Below are positions 1 through 8,733 of a stretch of DNA of 64,000 bases, one piece after another. A program made the translations under genes and the position numbers. This stretch comes from Gallionella sp. Lineage in GTDB: Bacteria > Pseudomonadota > Gammaproteobacteria > Burkholderiales > Gallionellaceae. The notes beneath the pieces are model-generated. The model had not been told where the DNA came from and ran no database searches. It saw nothing but the letters and a program-made list of their open reading frames with translations. The stretch covers positions 83,618 to 147,617 of the forward strand of contig JAQTZW010000008.1 of NCBI GenBank assembly GCA_028687575.1, given 5' to 3'. Position 1 is the stretch's first letter. Every line of letters starts with the position of its first letter.

Positions 1-222
1 ACGTTCTCTCATGGATATTACCCATGGGTTTGGGATAACGATCAATGGCCAAGTCTGGTGCAATGGGGCATGGTTATGGGTAGCTTTGGGTGGTTTACTT
101 TGCTGTTCATGATCTTCTGTAAAGTATTCCCATCTGTCTCCATGTATGAAGTCAAGGAAATGGTTTATCACCGCAGCCTGCATCTGAAGAAGGATGAGAC
201 TGCTGAGCAGGGAGCACACTAA
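1..222 (+). CDS. actC: Alternative complex III subunit ActC, C-terminal end (partial)
   Basis: Open from the first base in frame 1 to TAA at 220-222, giving the last 73 residues of a membrane protein. A hydrophobic helix (about residues 24-44, GMVMGSFGWFTLLFMIFC) is followed by a charged cytoplasmic tail ending in QGAH. The position directly before actD, actE and actF identifies it as the end of the NrfD-like quinol-binding subunit ActC. ActC is known in other bacteria as an integral membrane subunit of alternative complex III, which oxidises quinol and reduces a cytochrome c or oxidase. The family call rests mainly on context because only the tail is visible. Confidence 0.8.
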   Translation, partial: TFSHGYYPWVWDNDQWPSLVQWGMVMGSFGWFTLLFMIFCKVFPSVSMYEVKEMVYHRSLHLKKDETAEQGAH

Positions 223-223
223 T

Positions 224-754
224 ATGAGCAAACGTCATTTACTCGCGATGTTCAGCAACTTTGATGAGGCTGAACTGGTCGTAAAAGAGCTGCGTAGCAC
301 TTCCATCAAGGGCTTCAATCCGGATGACGATCTGGTGGTCAAATCACCAATCGAGCATCCAGAGGTGGAGGAGTTTCTCGGTGACAAGCCGGTTTACGTT
401 CAATGGTTTACGTTGTTCGGCGCATTAATGGGTGGCTTGCTCGGTTTCTTCCTGATTTCGGGATCCCAGGCTGGCTTTTATGCCCAGATGAAAGGTGGCA
501 AACCTATTGTTCCGTTTCCGCCCAATTTCGTTTTGACCTATGAGATGTTCATTCTGGGTGGGGTATACATCTCAATATTAGGTTTCCTGATTTGTGCGGG
601 ACTGCCGGCGAAGCGTTCGCCTTTATACAGCACCAGCGTTTCTGAAGACAAGATTGCAATTCTGGTCAAGTCTGATGACGGCGGCATAAGCGCGTTGAAA
701 GCAATTTTCACCAAGCATCAAGCTTTGGAAATTCAAGAAGAGGCAGGTAAATGA
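224..754 (+). CDS. actD: Alternative complex III subunit ActD (DUF3341)
   Basis: A 176-residue membrane protein. I chose ATG 224, 1 base after the actC stop, rather than an in-frame ATG at 194 inside actC; MSKRHLLAMFSNFDEAELVV is the normal DUF3341 opening (an acetaldehyde/sugar-like sensing fold before two helices). Two membrane segments follow, near residues 60-82 (FTLFGALMGGLLGFFLISGS) and 106-130. The family is the ActD subunit of alternative complex III, a two-helix scaffold without cofactors. It overlaps actE by 4 bases, so the genes are translationally coupled. Confidence 0.9.
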   Translation: MSKRHLLAMFSNFDEAELVVKELRSTSIKGFNPDDDLVVKSPIEHPEVEEFLGDKPVYVQWFTLFGALMGGLLGFFLISGSQAGFYAQMKGGKPIVPFPPNFVLTYEMFILGGVYISILGFLICAGLPAKRSPLYSTSVSEDKIAILVKSDDGGISALKAIFTKHQALEIQEEAGK

Positions 755-1305
755 AAAAATTATCTTTAGCAATTGCCCTGTTGATTGCGCCAACCTTTGC
801 TCATGCATGGCCTTGGTCGCAAGATATGGCTAATCAGGTCACCGTCAAACCTCAAGAGAGCCCTGATCCTGCGAATCCTGGCATGACACCTTTCCCAAAG
901 CGTTCCATGCCAGTTGCAGGTACGACAGTTGTCGTGCGTGATATTGATGCAGCCAAAGCTATGGCGAATCCGGTCGCTGCCGATGATGTGTCTGTCGCCA
1001 AGGGGCAGCACCTTTTCAATATTTACTGCACACCGTGTCATGGTAAGAGCGGAACGGGTGATGGTTTGGTAGGTGAAAAACTAATCATGAAGCCTTGGAA
1101 CCTAACCAATAGCAACGAGATGCATGACTGGAATCCAAAGGACTATCCCGATGGCTACCTATTTGGTTATATGTCGCTCGGTGGGGCTGTGATGCCTAGC
1201 TATGCTAATGACCTGTCCGCGACAGAGCGTTGGCACGTGGTTAATTACATTCGTAAAGTGTTGCAGAAGGCGCCGGCAGGTGATGCTTCGGCTCAGGCAA
1301 AATAG
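751..1305 (+). CDS. actE: Alternative complex III cytochrome c subunit ActE
   Basis: A 184-residue exported cytochrome. Residues 1-19 form a signal peptide (MKKLSLAIALLIAPTFAHA). One haem-binding CxxCH motif is seen (CTPCH, about residue 95), with a distal methionine candidate in the GGAVMPSYA stretch near residue 150, as in class I cytochromes. ActE is the monohaem subunit that passes electrons from the multihaem ActA/B module of alternative complex III. It sits between actD and actF with a 4-base overlap upstream and 11 bases downstream. Confidence 0.92.
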   Translation: MKKLSLAIALLIAPTFAHAWPWSQDMANQVTVKPQESPDPANPGMTPFPKRSMPVAGTTVVVRDIDAAKAMANPVAADDVSVAKGQHLFNIYCTPCHGKSGTGDGLVGEKLIMKPWNLTNSNEMHDWNPKDYPDGYLFGYMSLGGAVMPSYANDLSATERWHVVNYIRKVLQKAPAGDASAQAK

Positions 1306-1316
1306 GAGGCTACGAA

Positions 1317-2330
1317 ATGTTCGCATACAGTAATTTGGCAGTTTGGAATGTGGCCTTCGTGGTGGTGCTTTCTTTGGCGCTGAGCGGTGTTGCATTGTGT
1401 TCGGCAATTCATCTGGTTGGCGCTAAGTGGCATAACGAAGTCAAACATCTGGCAACGTCGCTTTTCGCACTCTTCCCGTTGGCATTCGTCATGCTGGTAG
1501 TAATGTTGTTGAATGGCCCTTTATTTTTCCACTGGTGGGGGCAACAAGCAGGTAGTCACGCTCACATTCCTGGCTGGTATCAACCACATTGGTTTATCGC
1601 TCGTGAAGTCATCGGCATGCTGTTCATGATGTGGTTGTACTCAATCTTTATCAAGCGCCAAGCAGTAAGTGGTCGCAGTCCTGAAGATGCAGCAAGCTTC
1701 CATAACATCGCTACCGTTATTCCCTTCTTCTTCGTGTTGTACAGCACGATGATTGCATGGGATTTCGAGATGACACTGGTTCCAGCTTGGCATAGTGCGA
1801 TTTATGGTCTGCAACAATTCATCAGTAACTTTGGAATGTTCTTGGCTATGCTGGTAGTTTGGGCAACAGCGTGGAATTCTCGCCCAGGACAGACACGTCC
1901 TATTGCGGAATACATCTACAACCATATTGCACAAATGCTGTTGGCATTCACATTGCTGTGGATTTATACCTACTACTCGCAGTATCTCACTATCTGGTAT
2001 GGCAACCTTCCAGACGAGACTGGTCGTGTATTTGGTATGGAGCGCGGTGATTACGCCTTCCTGTGGTGGTCTGTAATTGCCCTGAAATTTGTGATTCCTT
2101 TCTCAGTGTTTGCATTCCCAGGGCCTCGCCATAACGTCGCAGCGATCAATGCTGTAGCGATTGGCATCATCATTGGTACGGTGTTCGAACGTTTCTTGTG
2201 GATTGGTGGCATCACAGGTACTGGAGATTATCCTGTTGTTGCGGCAATCGTGATTGGTGGTGCTGTTGGATTGATCGGCTACACACTCGTCAAGGCACGG
2301 CTTAAGAATGCAGATTTGGTACAGGGATAA
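1317..2330 (+). CDS. actF: Alternative complex III membrane subunit ActF
   Basis: A 337-residue polytopic membrane protein with about nine or ten hydrophobic segments, the second NrfD-like/PsrC-like quinol subunit of alternative complex III. Histidine- and tryptophan-rich loops (for example FHWWGQQAGSHAHIPGWYQP, near residues 69-90) and an EMTLVPAWHSAIYG stretch fit this family. The SD is AGGAGG just before ATG 1317. It is the last act gene; sspA begins 6 bases after its stop, so the respiratory complex and the stringent starvation genes are probably co-transcribed. Confidence 0.9.
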   Translation: MFAYSNLAVWNVAFVVVLSLALSGVALCSAIHLVGAKWHNEVKHLATSLFALFPLAFVMLVVMLLNGPLFFHWWGQQAGSHAHIPGWYQPHWFIAREVIGMLFMMWLYSIFIKRQAVSGRSPEDAASFHNIATVIPFFFVLYSTMIAWDFEMTLVPAWHSAIYGLQQFISNFGMFLAMLVVWATAWNSRPGQTRPIAEYIYNHIAQMLLAFTLLWIYTYYSQYLTIWYGNLPDETGRVFGMERGDYAFLWWSVIALKFVIPFSVFAFPGPRHNVAAINAVAIGIIIGTVFERFLWIGGITGTGDYPVVAAIVIGGAVGLIGYTLVKARLKNADLVQG

Positions 2331-2336
2331 GTATTT

Positions 2337-2933
2337 ATGATGACGTTGTACTCTGGCACGACCTGCCCTTTTAGTCATAGATGCCGGATTGTCCTATTCG
2401 AGAAGGGCATGGATTTCGACGTCATTGATGTTGACTTAATGCATAAGGGTGACGATGCGGCGGTAGTCAATCCTTATCGCAAGGTGCCTGTTCTTGTCGA
2501 GCGTGATTTGATTTTGTTTCACGCCAACATCATCAATGAATATATTGATGAGCGTTTTCCGCATCCGCAATTGATGCCTCCTGATCCGGTCATGCGTGCA
2601 CGTGCGCGACTTTTCCTGCATCAATTTGAGCAGGAGTTGTATTCACATGTCGCCGATATTGAGCAAGGTGGTAAAGTTGCTGATAAGGCGCGTCAGGCTA
2701 TTCGTGAGAATCTGACACAGTTGTCTCAGATCCTGGCCAAGCAGAAGTTCCTGCTTGGTGACGAGTTCTCGATGCTTGACGTGGCAATCTCACCGCTGTT
2801 GTGGCGACTTGATCACTACGGTATCACCATGACCAAGGAGGCTGCCCCCCTGATGAAATATGCAGAGCGGATATTCTCCAGGCAGGGTTTTATTGATGCG
2901 CTGACACCCAGTGAAAGAGCTATGCGTAAATGA
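2337..2933 (+). CDS. sspA: Stringent starvation protein A (GST-fold)
   Basis: A 198-residue protein with a thioredoxin-like N-terminal domain (MMTLYSGTTCPFSHRCRIVL, residues 1-20) and an all-helical C-terminal GST domain. SspA binds RNA polymerase holoenzyme and alters transcription in stationary phase and acid stress; GST activity is absent in characterised members. The start codon could be either of two adjacent ATGs. It overlaps sspB by 4 bases, the usual sspAB arrangement. In many beta- and gammaproteobacteria sspAB follows petABC (the bc1 complex); here it follows alternative complex III. Confidence 0.93.
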   Translation: MMTLYSGTTCPFSHRCRIVLFEKGMDFDVIDVDLMHKGDDAAVVNPYRKVPVLVERDLILFHANIINEYIDERFPHPQLMPPDPVMRARARLFLHQFEQELYSHVADIEQGGKVADKARQAIRENLTQLSQILAKQKFLLGDEFSMLDVAISPLLWRLDHYGITMTKEAAPLMKYAERIFSRQGFIDALTPSERAMRK

Positions 2934-3322
2934 GTGATCTCTCCACTCGTCCGTACTTGATCAGGGCAATATACGAGTGGTGCATTGATGGTGCGCATAC
3001 TCCATATCTGGCTGTTCGTGTCAACGATAAGACAGAAGTGCCGATGGCTTACGTTAAAGATGGTGAGATTACCCTTAACCTCGGTCCCGGTGCAGTCAGA
3101 GATTTGGATATGGGAAATGAGTTCATCAGCTGTAATGGCCGGTTTGGCGGCGTGCCATTTCAATTATTCATACCTATTGAAGCAGTCACGGGTATATTTG
3201 CTAAGGAAACAGGTCAGGGTTTGGTATTTCAGTTTGTTGATACCCCCCCGCCTGATTCTGAGCCAAGAAATTCGGCAAGCGCCAAGACCAATACGAGACC
3301 GCATCTAAAAGTTGTCAAATAG
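2930..3322 (+). CDS. sspB: ClpXP protease specificity-enhancing factor
   Basis: A 130-residue protein with the SspB fold: N-terminal STRPYLIRAIYEWCIDGAHT motif and a central beta-rich substrate-binding domain (to about residue 100). A polar linker then leads to the final residues HLKVVK, resembling the conserved C-terminal ClpX-binding tail (XB motif). SspB delivers ssrA-tagged peptides from stalled ribosomes to ClpXP. It ends just before a strong bidirectional terminator. Confidence 0.93.
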   Translation: MSDLSTRPYLIRAIYEWCIDGAHTPYLAVRVNDKTEVPMAYVKDGEITLNLGPGAVRDLDMGNEFISCNGRFGGVPFQLFIPIEAVTGIFAKETGQGLVFQFVDTPPPDSEPRNSASAKTNTRPHLKVVK

Positions 3323-3328
3323 TAAAAG

Positions 3329-3379
3329 TTATCAAGCAATAAAAAAGCCGCTAAAAGCGGCTTTTTTATTGCTTGATAA
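3329..3379. terminator. Bidirectional intrinsic terminator between sspB and rpoH
   Basis: A perfect 23-bp inverted repeat (3329-3351 with 3357-3379) around a 5-base loop TAAAA. The GC-rich core GCCGC/GCGGC is flanked by an A-run on the left and a T-run on the right, so it can stop transcripts from both the plus-strand sspAB operon and the minus-strand rpoH. Confidence 0.93.
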
Positions 3380-3384
3380 GAGGA

Positions 3385-4242
3385 TTACGTGTGTGTGGCG
3401 ATAATTGATTGCATCTTGCTGAGTGCCTTCTGCTCGATTTGGCGAATGCGCTCAGCTGAAACGTTAAACTCTGCAGCTAGTTCATGTAGCGTGCTGGTTT
3501 GCTCTTCTCCCAGCCAGCGAGTTTCAATGATGCGTCGGCTGCGCACATCCAGGCTTTCCAGAGCCTTGCTCAGCCCTGTAGTGTTGATCCTTTCCCGTTC
3601 GGAGGACTCAAGTAGTCTTGATGGTTCAAGTTCATTGCTATCGGACAGGTAATGGATAGGCGCATAGGCATCTTCGTCATCACTCGTTAATGGGTCGAGT
3701 GAGATTTCGTTGCCGGAAAATCTCGATTCCATTTCAAGAACTTCAGCTTCTTTGACATTCAATTGCTGCGCAATTTCGCTGACCTGGTCAGGTTTGAGAG
3801 ACTCGAAGCCGGCTTTAAGGCTGCGCAGGTTGAAGAAAAGCTTGCGCTGTGCCTTGGTGGTGGCAATTTTTACGAGTCGCCAGTTACGCACCACGTACTC
3901 GTGTATCTCTGAGCGTATCCAGTGTAAGGCAAAAGAAACAAGGCGCACGCCACGATCAGGGTCGTAGCGCTTAACAGCCTTCATCAGGCCAATGTTACCC
4001 TCTTGTATCAGGTCGGCCTGAGGAAGTCCGTAACCGGAATATCCCCGTGCGACACTGACTACAACCCTGAGATGGGACAAAACCAGTTGGCGTGCCGCAT
4101 CTAGGTCGTTGTGTAGTTGAAAACGCTTCGCAAGATCGAACTCCTGCTCTTGTGACAGAACAGGGATGCGATTTACGGATTGTATATAGCTGTCCAAACT
4201 GCCGACAGCTGACGGCATAGGGAAACTGATAGCGTTGTTCAT
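3385..4242 (-). CDS. rpoH: RNA polymerase heat-shock sigma factor sigma-32
   Basis: A 285-residue sigma-70 family protein. Region 2 is visible with DLIQEGNIGLMKAVKRYDP (about residues 76-95). The RpoH-specific box QRKLFFNLRS follows at about residues 132-141. Region 4.2 holds a helix-turn-helix near residues 250-275 ending RIRQIEQKALSKMQ. Sigma-32 directs heat-shock promoters and is controlled by DnaK and FtsH. Its place downstream of ftsYEX is the classical order, here separated by a small membrane protein gene. The leader (4243-4359) may fold as a thermosensor, but I could not demonstrate a structure. Confidence 0.96.
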   Translation of the reverse strand: MNNAISFPMPSAVGSLDSYIQSVNRIPVLSQEQEFDLAKRFQLHNDLDAARQLVLSHLRVVVSVARGYSGYGLPQADLIQEGNIGLMKAVKRYDPDRGVRLVSFALHWIRSEIHEYVVRNWRLVKIATTKAQRKLFFNLRSLKAGFESLKPDQVSEIAQQLNVKEAEVLEMESRFSGNEISLDPLTSDDEDAYAPIHYLSDSNELEPSRLLESSERERINTTGLSKALESLDVRSRRIIETRWLGEEQTSTLHELAAEFNVSAERIRQIEQKALSKMQSIIATHT

Positions 4243-4359
4243 ATCGTCACCTCCTTAAGCGAGAAATCAGGCACTTCTAATAAGAGTGCCTGAGGGTGGT
4301 GAAGTTCATGAATAAGCGAAATAATTCAAGTTGCAAGATACGAAAGACTAATGCTGTGA

Positions 4360-4542
4360 TTATTCCTCGCCAGCAGTAGAGCAGGGTGAATCCATGACTC
4401 TTCCGGCAGAGAACCCCAAAATTCCAATTGCAATAATCACTAGGATCATTCCAAGTATGTTATTGACTACAAAGCCACCAAGAAGGAACAGGATGATGAA
4501 TACAGGTACTGCCAAGAATAGGCCGCGCAATTTCGAATCCAT
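4360..4542 (-). CDS. Small two-helix membrane protein, function unknown
   Basis: A 60-residue protein from ATG 4542, chosen because GGAG lies 6 bases upstream; an in-frame ATG at 4629 would add an unlikely N-terminus. Sequence features: MDSKLRG start, then two hydrophobic stretches (VPVFIILFLLGGFVVN and ILGMILVIIAIGILGFSAG), ending in an acidic tail. I do not recognise a named family. It sits between ftsX and rpoH on the same strand, with 128 bases to ftsX and 117 to rpoH, so it may have its own promoter. Confidence 0.65.
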   Translation of the reverse strand: MDSKLRGLFLAVPVFIILFLLGGFVVNNILGMILVIIAIGILGFSAGRVMDSPCSTAGEE

Positions 4543-4670
4543 GATTACTCCAAATCTTAAAGGTAAAAATAAACAAGCAAGCTTACGAATAATAGCTGAT
4601 TGTTGCGAAAAAATGTTAAACAACACCAAAAAAACTCAAAGTATGGCGCTCACATTTACCGCCAGTTGGG

Positions 4671-5579
4671 TCAGCGAGGCTCAATGGCTGTAAGGTGGCG
4701 TGAAACTGACAACCATGCTCCCAATAAGCCTAAATAAAGAGAAAACAGTAACAATGAAAGCGTGTCGCCCACTGAAAGAGAGTGTAACGAAAAGTTGCTT
4801 GAATACAAAAGTGAAAGATTGTTCAGTGGAGATTGCAGCATGTGCAGACTTACGGAAATAATGAGCCAGGCCGCAAGGCCACCAAGCAAGCCTTGAAGCG
4901 CTCCGAAGTAGAGAAATGGCCTGCGTATGAAACCATTGGTCGCACCTATCAATTTTGAAACCAGGATTTCGTCGCGTTGGGTGAGTATCTGCAAGCGTAT
5001 GGTGTTGAAAGTGATGGCTATCAGAGCAACGCTGAGCAGGCTTGCGAGTATCAATATGGCAATTCTTGCAAACTTAAGTATCGCTTCAAGCTTGTATGCC
5101 CAAGAAGTGTCATGCTGAGCCTGTGCGACTTTGGGGAGATTTACCAGGCTGGTGCGCAAGTTTTCAAGATAACTTGCATCACGGCTTTTAGGTGTAACTA
5201 TGAAAGCATCGGGAAGAGGGTTGGTTTCCAGTCCAGCAATTACATCGGATAAGCCTGTACTCTGCTTCAACCCTTCAAGTGCGTCAGCGCGTGAGATAAA
5301 TTTAACGGAGCTGATAGCCTCGTTTTGTGACAACAGCTTTTGTAGATGCTCGATTTCCAGAGTGCTGGCATCCTGCTGCAGAAAAATGCTGATCTGCTGA
5401 GGTCCTGATATTTCGTCAACCAGGCTCTGAGCATTTTGCAGCAGGATATACATACCGGCGGGCAGGCTGAGTGCGATCCCAATGACCAGGATGTTGAGCA
5501 AGCCAGCAAGCGGGCTGGAAAATATCCTGAGAAAAGCGGTGCGGATGACGGCGACGAAAGGCGGGAGGGTGTGCATCAT
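4671..5579 (-). CDS. ftsX: Cell division ABC transporter permease-like FtsX
   Basis: A 302-residue membrane protein starting at ATG 5579, giving a 4-base overlap with ftsE. Topology is typical of FtsX: cytoplasmic N-terminus, first helix near residues 15-45, a periplasmic domain of about 120 residues (SLVDEISGPQQISIFLQQ...), then three more helices in the C-terminal half (ARIAILILASLLSVALIA and two more). FtsEX transmits ATP hydrolysis to periplasmic amidase activators at the division septum. Confidence 0.95.
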   Translation of the reverse strand: MMHTLPPFVAVIRTAFLRIFSSPLAGLLNILVIGIALSLPAGMYILLQNAQSLVDEISGPQQISIFLQQDASTLEIEHLQKLLSQNEAISSVKFISRADALEGLKQSTGLSDVIAGLETNPLPDAFIVTPKSRDASYLENLRTSLVNLPKVAQAQHDTSWAYKLEAILKFARIAILILASLLSVALIAITFNTIRLQILTQRDEILVSKLIGATNGFIRRPFLYFGALQGLLGGLAAWLIISVSLHMLQSPLNNLSLLYSSNFSLHSLSVGDTLSLLLFSLYLGLLGAWLSVSRHLTAIEPR

Positions 5580-6268
5580 GACAGGTCGGGATTGCAAGTT
5601 TCTGCAACGTTACTTGGGTCTTGAACTTCTCCTTGTTTCAGGGTGATGACGCGTATGTCTTTATCTTGTAACACGGTTGTGTCGTGTGTCGAGATTAGCA
5701 ACGTCACCCCTACTTGGTGGAACGATTTGAAGATTTGCATAATTGCCTGCGCATATTCGGCATCAAGATTGCCGGTCGGTTCATCGGCAAGCAGTATGGT
5801 TGGGCGATTTACGATTGCACGCGCGATGCAAAGTCGTTGCTGTTCGCCGCCCGACAAGGCAATGGGATTGGTTTTCTCGTGTTTGAGCAAGCCTACCTTG
5901 TCCAATGCGGCACGCACGCGCTTACTGCTTTCCCGGCTATCGAAACCGCAGATCTGCAACGGTAAAAGCACATTGTCAAAGACGCTACGATCAAACAAGA
6001 GTTTGTGATCCTGAAAGATGATGCCGAGATGGCGGCGCAGATAGGGTAGGGCAGCTTCCTTGAGTACGCCGACATTTTGATTGTTCACCAGCACACTGCC
6101 CGAATTGGGGCGCTCGATGGCGGCGATCAACTTAAGCAGTGTGCTTTTTCCGGCACCAGAGTGGCCGGTGAGAAAGGCCATTTCACCTTGCACGACCTCG
6201 AAGCTGACATTCTTCAATGCCTCGTAGCCGCCGGGGTAGCGCTTGAAAACCTGGTTGAATGAGATCAT
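5576..6268 (-). CDS. ftsE: Cell division ATP-binding protein FtsE
   Basis: A 230-residue ABC ATPase. Walker [10 protein letters not shown] (about residues 35-43), signature [14 protein letters not shown] (about 138-151), Walker [12 protein letters not shown] (about 160-170) and a switch histidine in LISTHD are all present. It pairs with FtsX at the divisome. It overlaps ftsY and ftsX by 4 bases on either side. Confidence 0.97.
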   Translation of the reverse strand: MISFNQVFKRYPGGYEALKNVSFEVVQGEMAFLTGHSGAGKSTLLKLIAAIERPNSGSVLVNNQNVGVLKEAALPYLRRHLGIIFQDHKLLFDRSVFDNVLLPLQICGFDSRESSKRVRAALDKVGLLKHEKTNPIALSGGEQQRLCIARAIVNRPTILLADEPTGNLDAEYAQAIMQIFKSFHQVGVTLLISTHDTTVLQDKDIRVITLKQGEVQDPSNVAETCNPDLS

Positions 6269-7254
6269 GCGGGTTGATCCAGCAGGGCTGCGATAAATTC
6301 TTCCGCGACAAAGGGACGCAGATCGTCGAGGCCTTCACCCACACCAATGAAACGAACGGGAATTGGGTGTGCCTTGGCGATTGCTGCAATCACGCCACCC
6401 TTGGCCGTGCCATCGAGTTTGGTCAGCACCAGTCCAGTCACGCCGAGCGCCTGATCGAATGCTTTGACCTGGCTCAGGGCGTTCTGGCCGGTATTGGCAT
6501 CCAGCACAAGCAGCACTTCATGCGGTGCTGCAGGTGAATTGGCGGTTTCCGGCATGACTTTGCTGATGACCCGCTTGACCTTTTTAATCTCTTCCATCAA
6601 ATGCGTCTGAGTGGCGAGGCGTCCGGCGGTATCGGCAATCACTACGTCAATTTTGCGCGCTTGGGCAGATTGGATGGCATCGAAAATGACGGCAGCGGCA
6701 TCACCACTTTGCTGAGCGATGACCGTGACGTTGTTGCGTTCTCCCCAGGTAATCAGTTGCTCGCGCGCCGCAGCACGGAAGGTGTCGCCTGCTGCCAGCA
6801 ATACGGACAGTCCCTGCGACTGAAAGTGCTTGGCCAGCTTGCCGATGGAAGTGGTTTTGCCGGCACCGTTCACTCCCACCATCATAATAACGAAAGGTTG
6901 GTGCGTGTCGGCTTGTAGCGGGATGGCTAGGGGTTTGAGCAGCTTCAGCAGGCAATGAGCCAGTGCAGCCTTGAGTTCAGAGGCTTCGCTGAGCTTGTGT
7001 TCTCTGACGTGACGGCGCAGATCAGCTAACAGAGCATTGGTCGCGTCCATGCCGACATCGGAAGTGATCAGTATGGTTTCCAGTTCATCGTAGAGTTCGT
7101 CATCAATCATGCCGCCACGGCTGAAAAGGTCGGAAAGCTGATTCCCGGTACGCGCTAGTCCGGATTTAAGGCGTACTATCCAACTCGTGCCAGATTTTTC
7201 CGCAGTTGGCGCCGTGGCGGTTTCCGAGCTGTTCTTTTTTAGGAAACTAAACAT
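6265..7254 (-). CDS. ftsY: Signal recognition particle receptor FtsY
   Basis: A 329-residue SRP-family GTPase. I prefer ATG 7254 (MFSFLKKNSS...) because the longer in-frame ATG at 7308 adds a Cys-rich stretch not seen in the family. It has a short acidic/polar N-terminus, the NG domain with G1 GVNGAGKTTSIGKLA, G3 DTAGRL and G4 TKLDGTAKGG. FtsY docks SRP-ribosome complexes at the inner membrane for co-translational insertion. The N-terminal A-domain is short compared with E. coli, as in many betaproteobacteria. Confidence 0.96.
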   Translation of the reverse strand: MFSFLKKNSSETATAPTAEKSGTSWIVRLKSGLARTGNQLSDLFSRGGMIDDELYDELETILITSDVGMDATNALLADLRRHVREHKLSEASELKAALAHCLLKLLKPLAIPLQADTHQPFVIMMVGVNGAGKTTSIGKLAKHFQSQGLSVLLAAGDTFRAAAREQLITWGERNNVTVIAQQSGDAAAVIFDAIQSAQARKIDVVIADTAGRLATQTHLMEEIKKVKRVISKVMPETANSPAAPHEVLLVLDANTGQNALSQVKAFDQALGVTGLVLTKLDGTAKGGVIAAIAKAHPIPVRFIGVGEGLDDLRPFVAEEFIAALLDQPA

Positions 7255-7368
7255 TTGAGATGCGTTCCGGGAGCAATAGTTGGGGCATAATATACACAAA
7301 TCAGCCACCGTATCCGTGTGGCTGTTGTTTTTATTTTATGCTGATTACACGTTCTGGGGCTAGGGTTT

Positions 7369-8733
7369 ATGAGGAATTATCTGCATTGCCTAACACTGAT
7401 TGTTACCGTTAGTTTGCAACCGGTACAGGCCGAGGTGTTTGAACACACGTTGGCAAACGGATTGAAAGTCGTCGTGCAGGAAGATCATCGTGCGCCTGTA
7501 CTGGTGCAGCAGGTCTGGTACAAGGCTGGCAGCATGGACGAAATCACCGGAAAGACCGGGGTGGCGCATGTGCTTGAACACATGATGTTCAAGGGCACGA
7601 AAACCGTGCCGGCGGGCGAGTTTTCGCGCCGCATTGCGGCGGCAGGCGGGCGCGAGAACGCCTTCACCAGCTACGACTACACCGCCTATTTCCAGCAATT
7701 GCACAAGTCGCAGTTGCCACTGGCAATGAAATTAGAGTCGGACCGGATGCACAACCTGAATCTGTCGGCTGGCGAGTTCTCCAAAGAGATCAAGGTGGTG
7801 ATGGAGGAGCGTCGCATGCGCACCGATGACGATCCGCATGCGTTACTGCAGGAAAGGATGATGTCTGTTGCCTATCAGGAACATCCCTATCGGCATCCGG
7901 TAATCGGCTGGATGAGCGATTTGGAGTCGTTGACGGTTGCCGATGCGCGCGCCTGGTACCGGCAGTGGTATGCGCCCAACAATGCCACGCTGGTGGTGGC
8001 AGGTGATGTCAAGGCGGCCGACGTGTTCAAGTTGGCCGAACGCTACTACGGCGCGATACCGCGTCAAATATTGCCGCAGCGACGCCACTACGACGAACCT
8101 GTCCAAATCGGCATCAAACGCCTGTTGGTCAAGGCGCCTGCCGAGTTGCCGCAATTACTGATGAGCTTTCATAGTCCGGTCGTGCAGCATCCCGCACAGG
8201 ATTGGCAGCCTTATGCGCTTGAGATATTGGCCGGGGTGCTGGACGGCAGCGAGTCGGCCCGGCTTAACAAACATTTAGTGCGTGAGCAGCAGGTAGCAAG
8301 TGCAGTGGGCGCGGGCTACGACTCGGTTTCTCGCGGCCCTGGTCTGTTCATGCTGGAGGCGACACCGAGCGATGGTAAGACGGTGCAGGATGTCGAAACA
8401 GCGTTGCGTCAGGAGATCGCAACGCTGATCAAGGATGGCGTGAGTGAAGCAGAACTTGCGCGCGTCAAGGCGCAGGTAATGGCCGGCGAAGTCTACAAGC
8501 TCGATTCTGTGTTCTATCAGGCGATGCAGATCGGCCAGATGGAGAGCATAGGGCTGGGGAGTGGAGCCTTGCCGGTGATGTTGAAAAAATTGCAGGCGGT
8601 CACGGCGGAGCAGGTGCGTGAGGCTGCGGCCGCCTTCCTCAAGGAAGACAACCTGACTGTGGCGGTGCTTGATCCGCAGCCGTTGGATGGCAAGAAGAAA
8701 ACCGTCAATGAAGGGGGGCAGCATGTCCGCTAA
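7369..8733 (+). CDS. M16 family zinc metallopeptidase, catalytic partner
   Basis: A 454-residue exported protein with a signal peptide at residues 1-20 (ending VQAE). The inverted zinc motif HxxEH is intact (HVLEH, about residue 68), with a downstream glutamate in VVMEERRMRTDDDP acting as third ligand. The two-lobe M16 (pitrilysin-like) fold fits the length. It overlaps the next M16 gene by 11 bases. In such pairs one subunit is catalytic and the other only binds substrate; this is the catalytic one. It is probably periplasmic. The natural substrate is unknown. Confidence 0.92.
   Translation: MRNYLHCLTLIVTVSLQPVQAEVFEHTLANGLKVVVQEDHRAPVLVQQVWYKAGSMDEITGKTGVAHVLEHMMFKGTKTVPAGEFSRRIAAAGGRENAFTSYDYTAYFQQLHKSQLPLAMKLESDRMHNLNLSAGEFSKEIKVVMEERRMRTDDDPHALLQERMMSVAYQEHPYRHPVIGWMSDLESLTVADARAWYRQWYAPNNATLVVAGDVKAADVFKLAERYYGAIPRQILPQRRHYDEPVQIGIKRLLVKAPAELPQLLMSFHSPVVQHPAQDWQPYALEILAGVLDGSESARLNKHLVREQQVASAVGAGYDSVSRGPGLFMLEATPSDGKTVQDVETALRQEIATLIKDGVSEAELARVKAQVMAGEVYKLDSVFYQAMQIGQMESIGLGSGALPVMLKKLQAVTAEQVREAAAAFLKEDNLTVAVLDPQPLDGKKKTVNEGGQHVR

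Noticed and set aside
7255..7368. Promoter call between ftsY and the M16 genes
   Set aside because: TATAAT-like sequences exist on both strands near 7286-7294, but no acceptable -35 at proper spacing; not supported enough to list.
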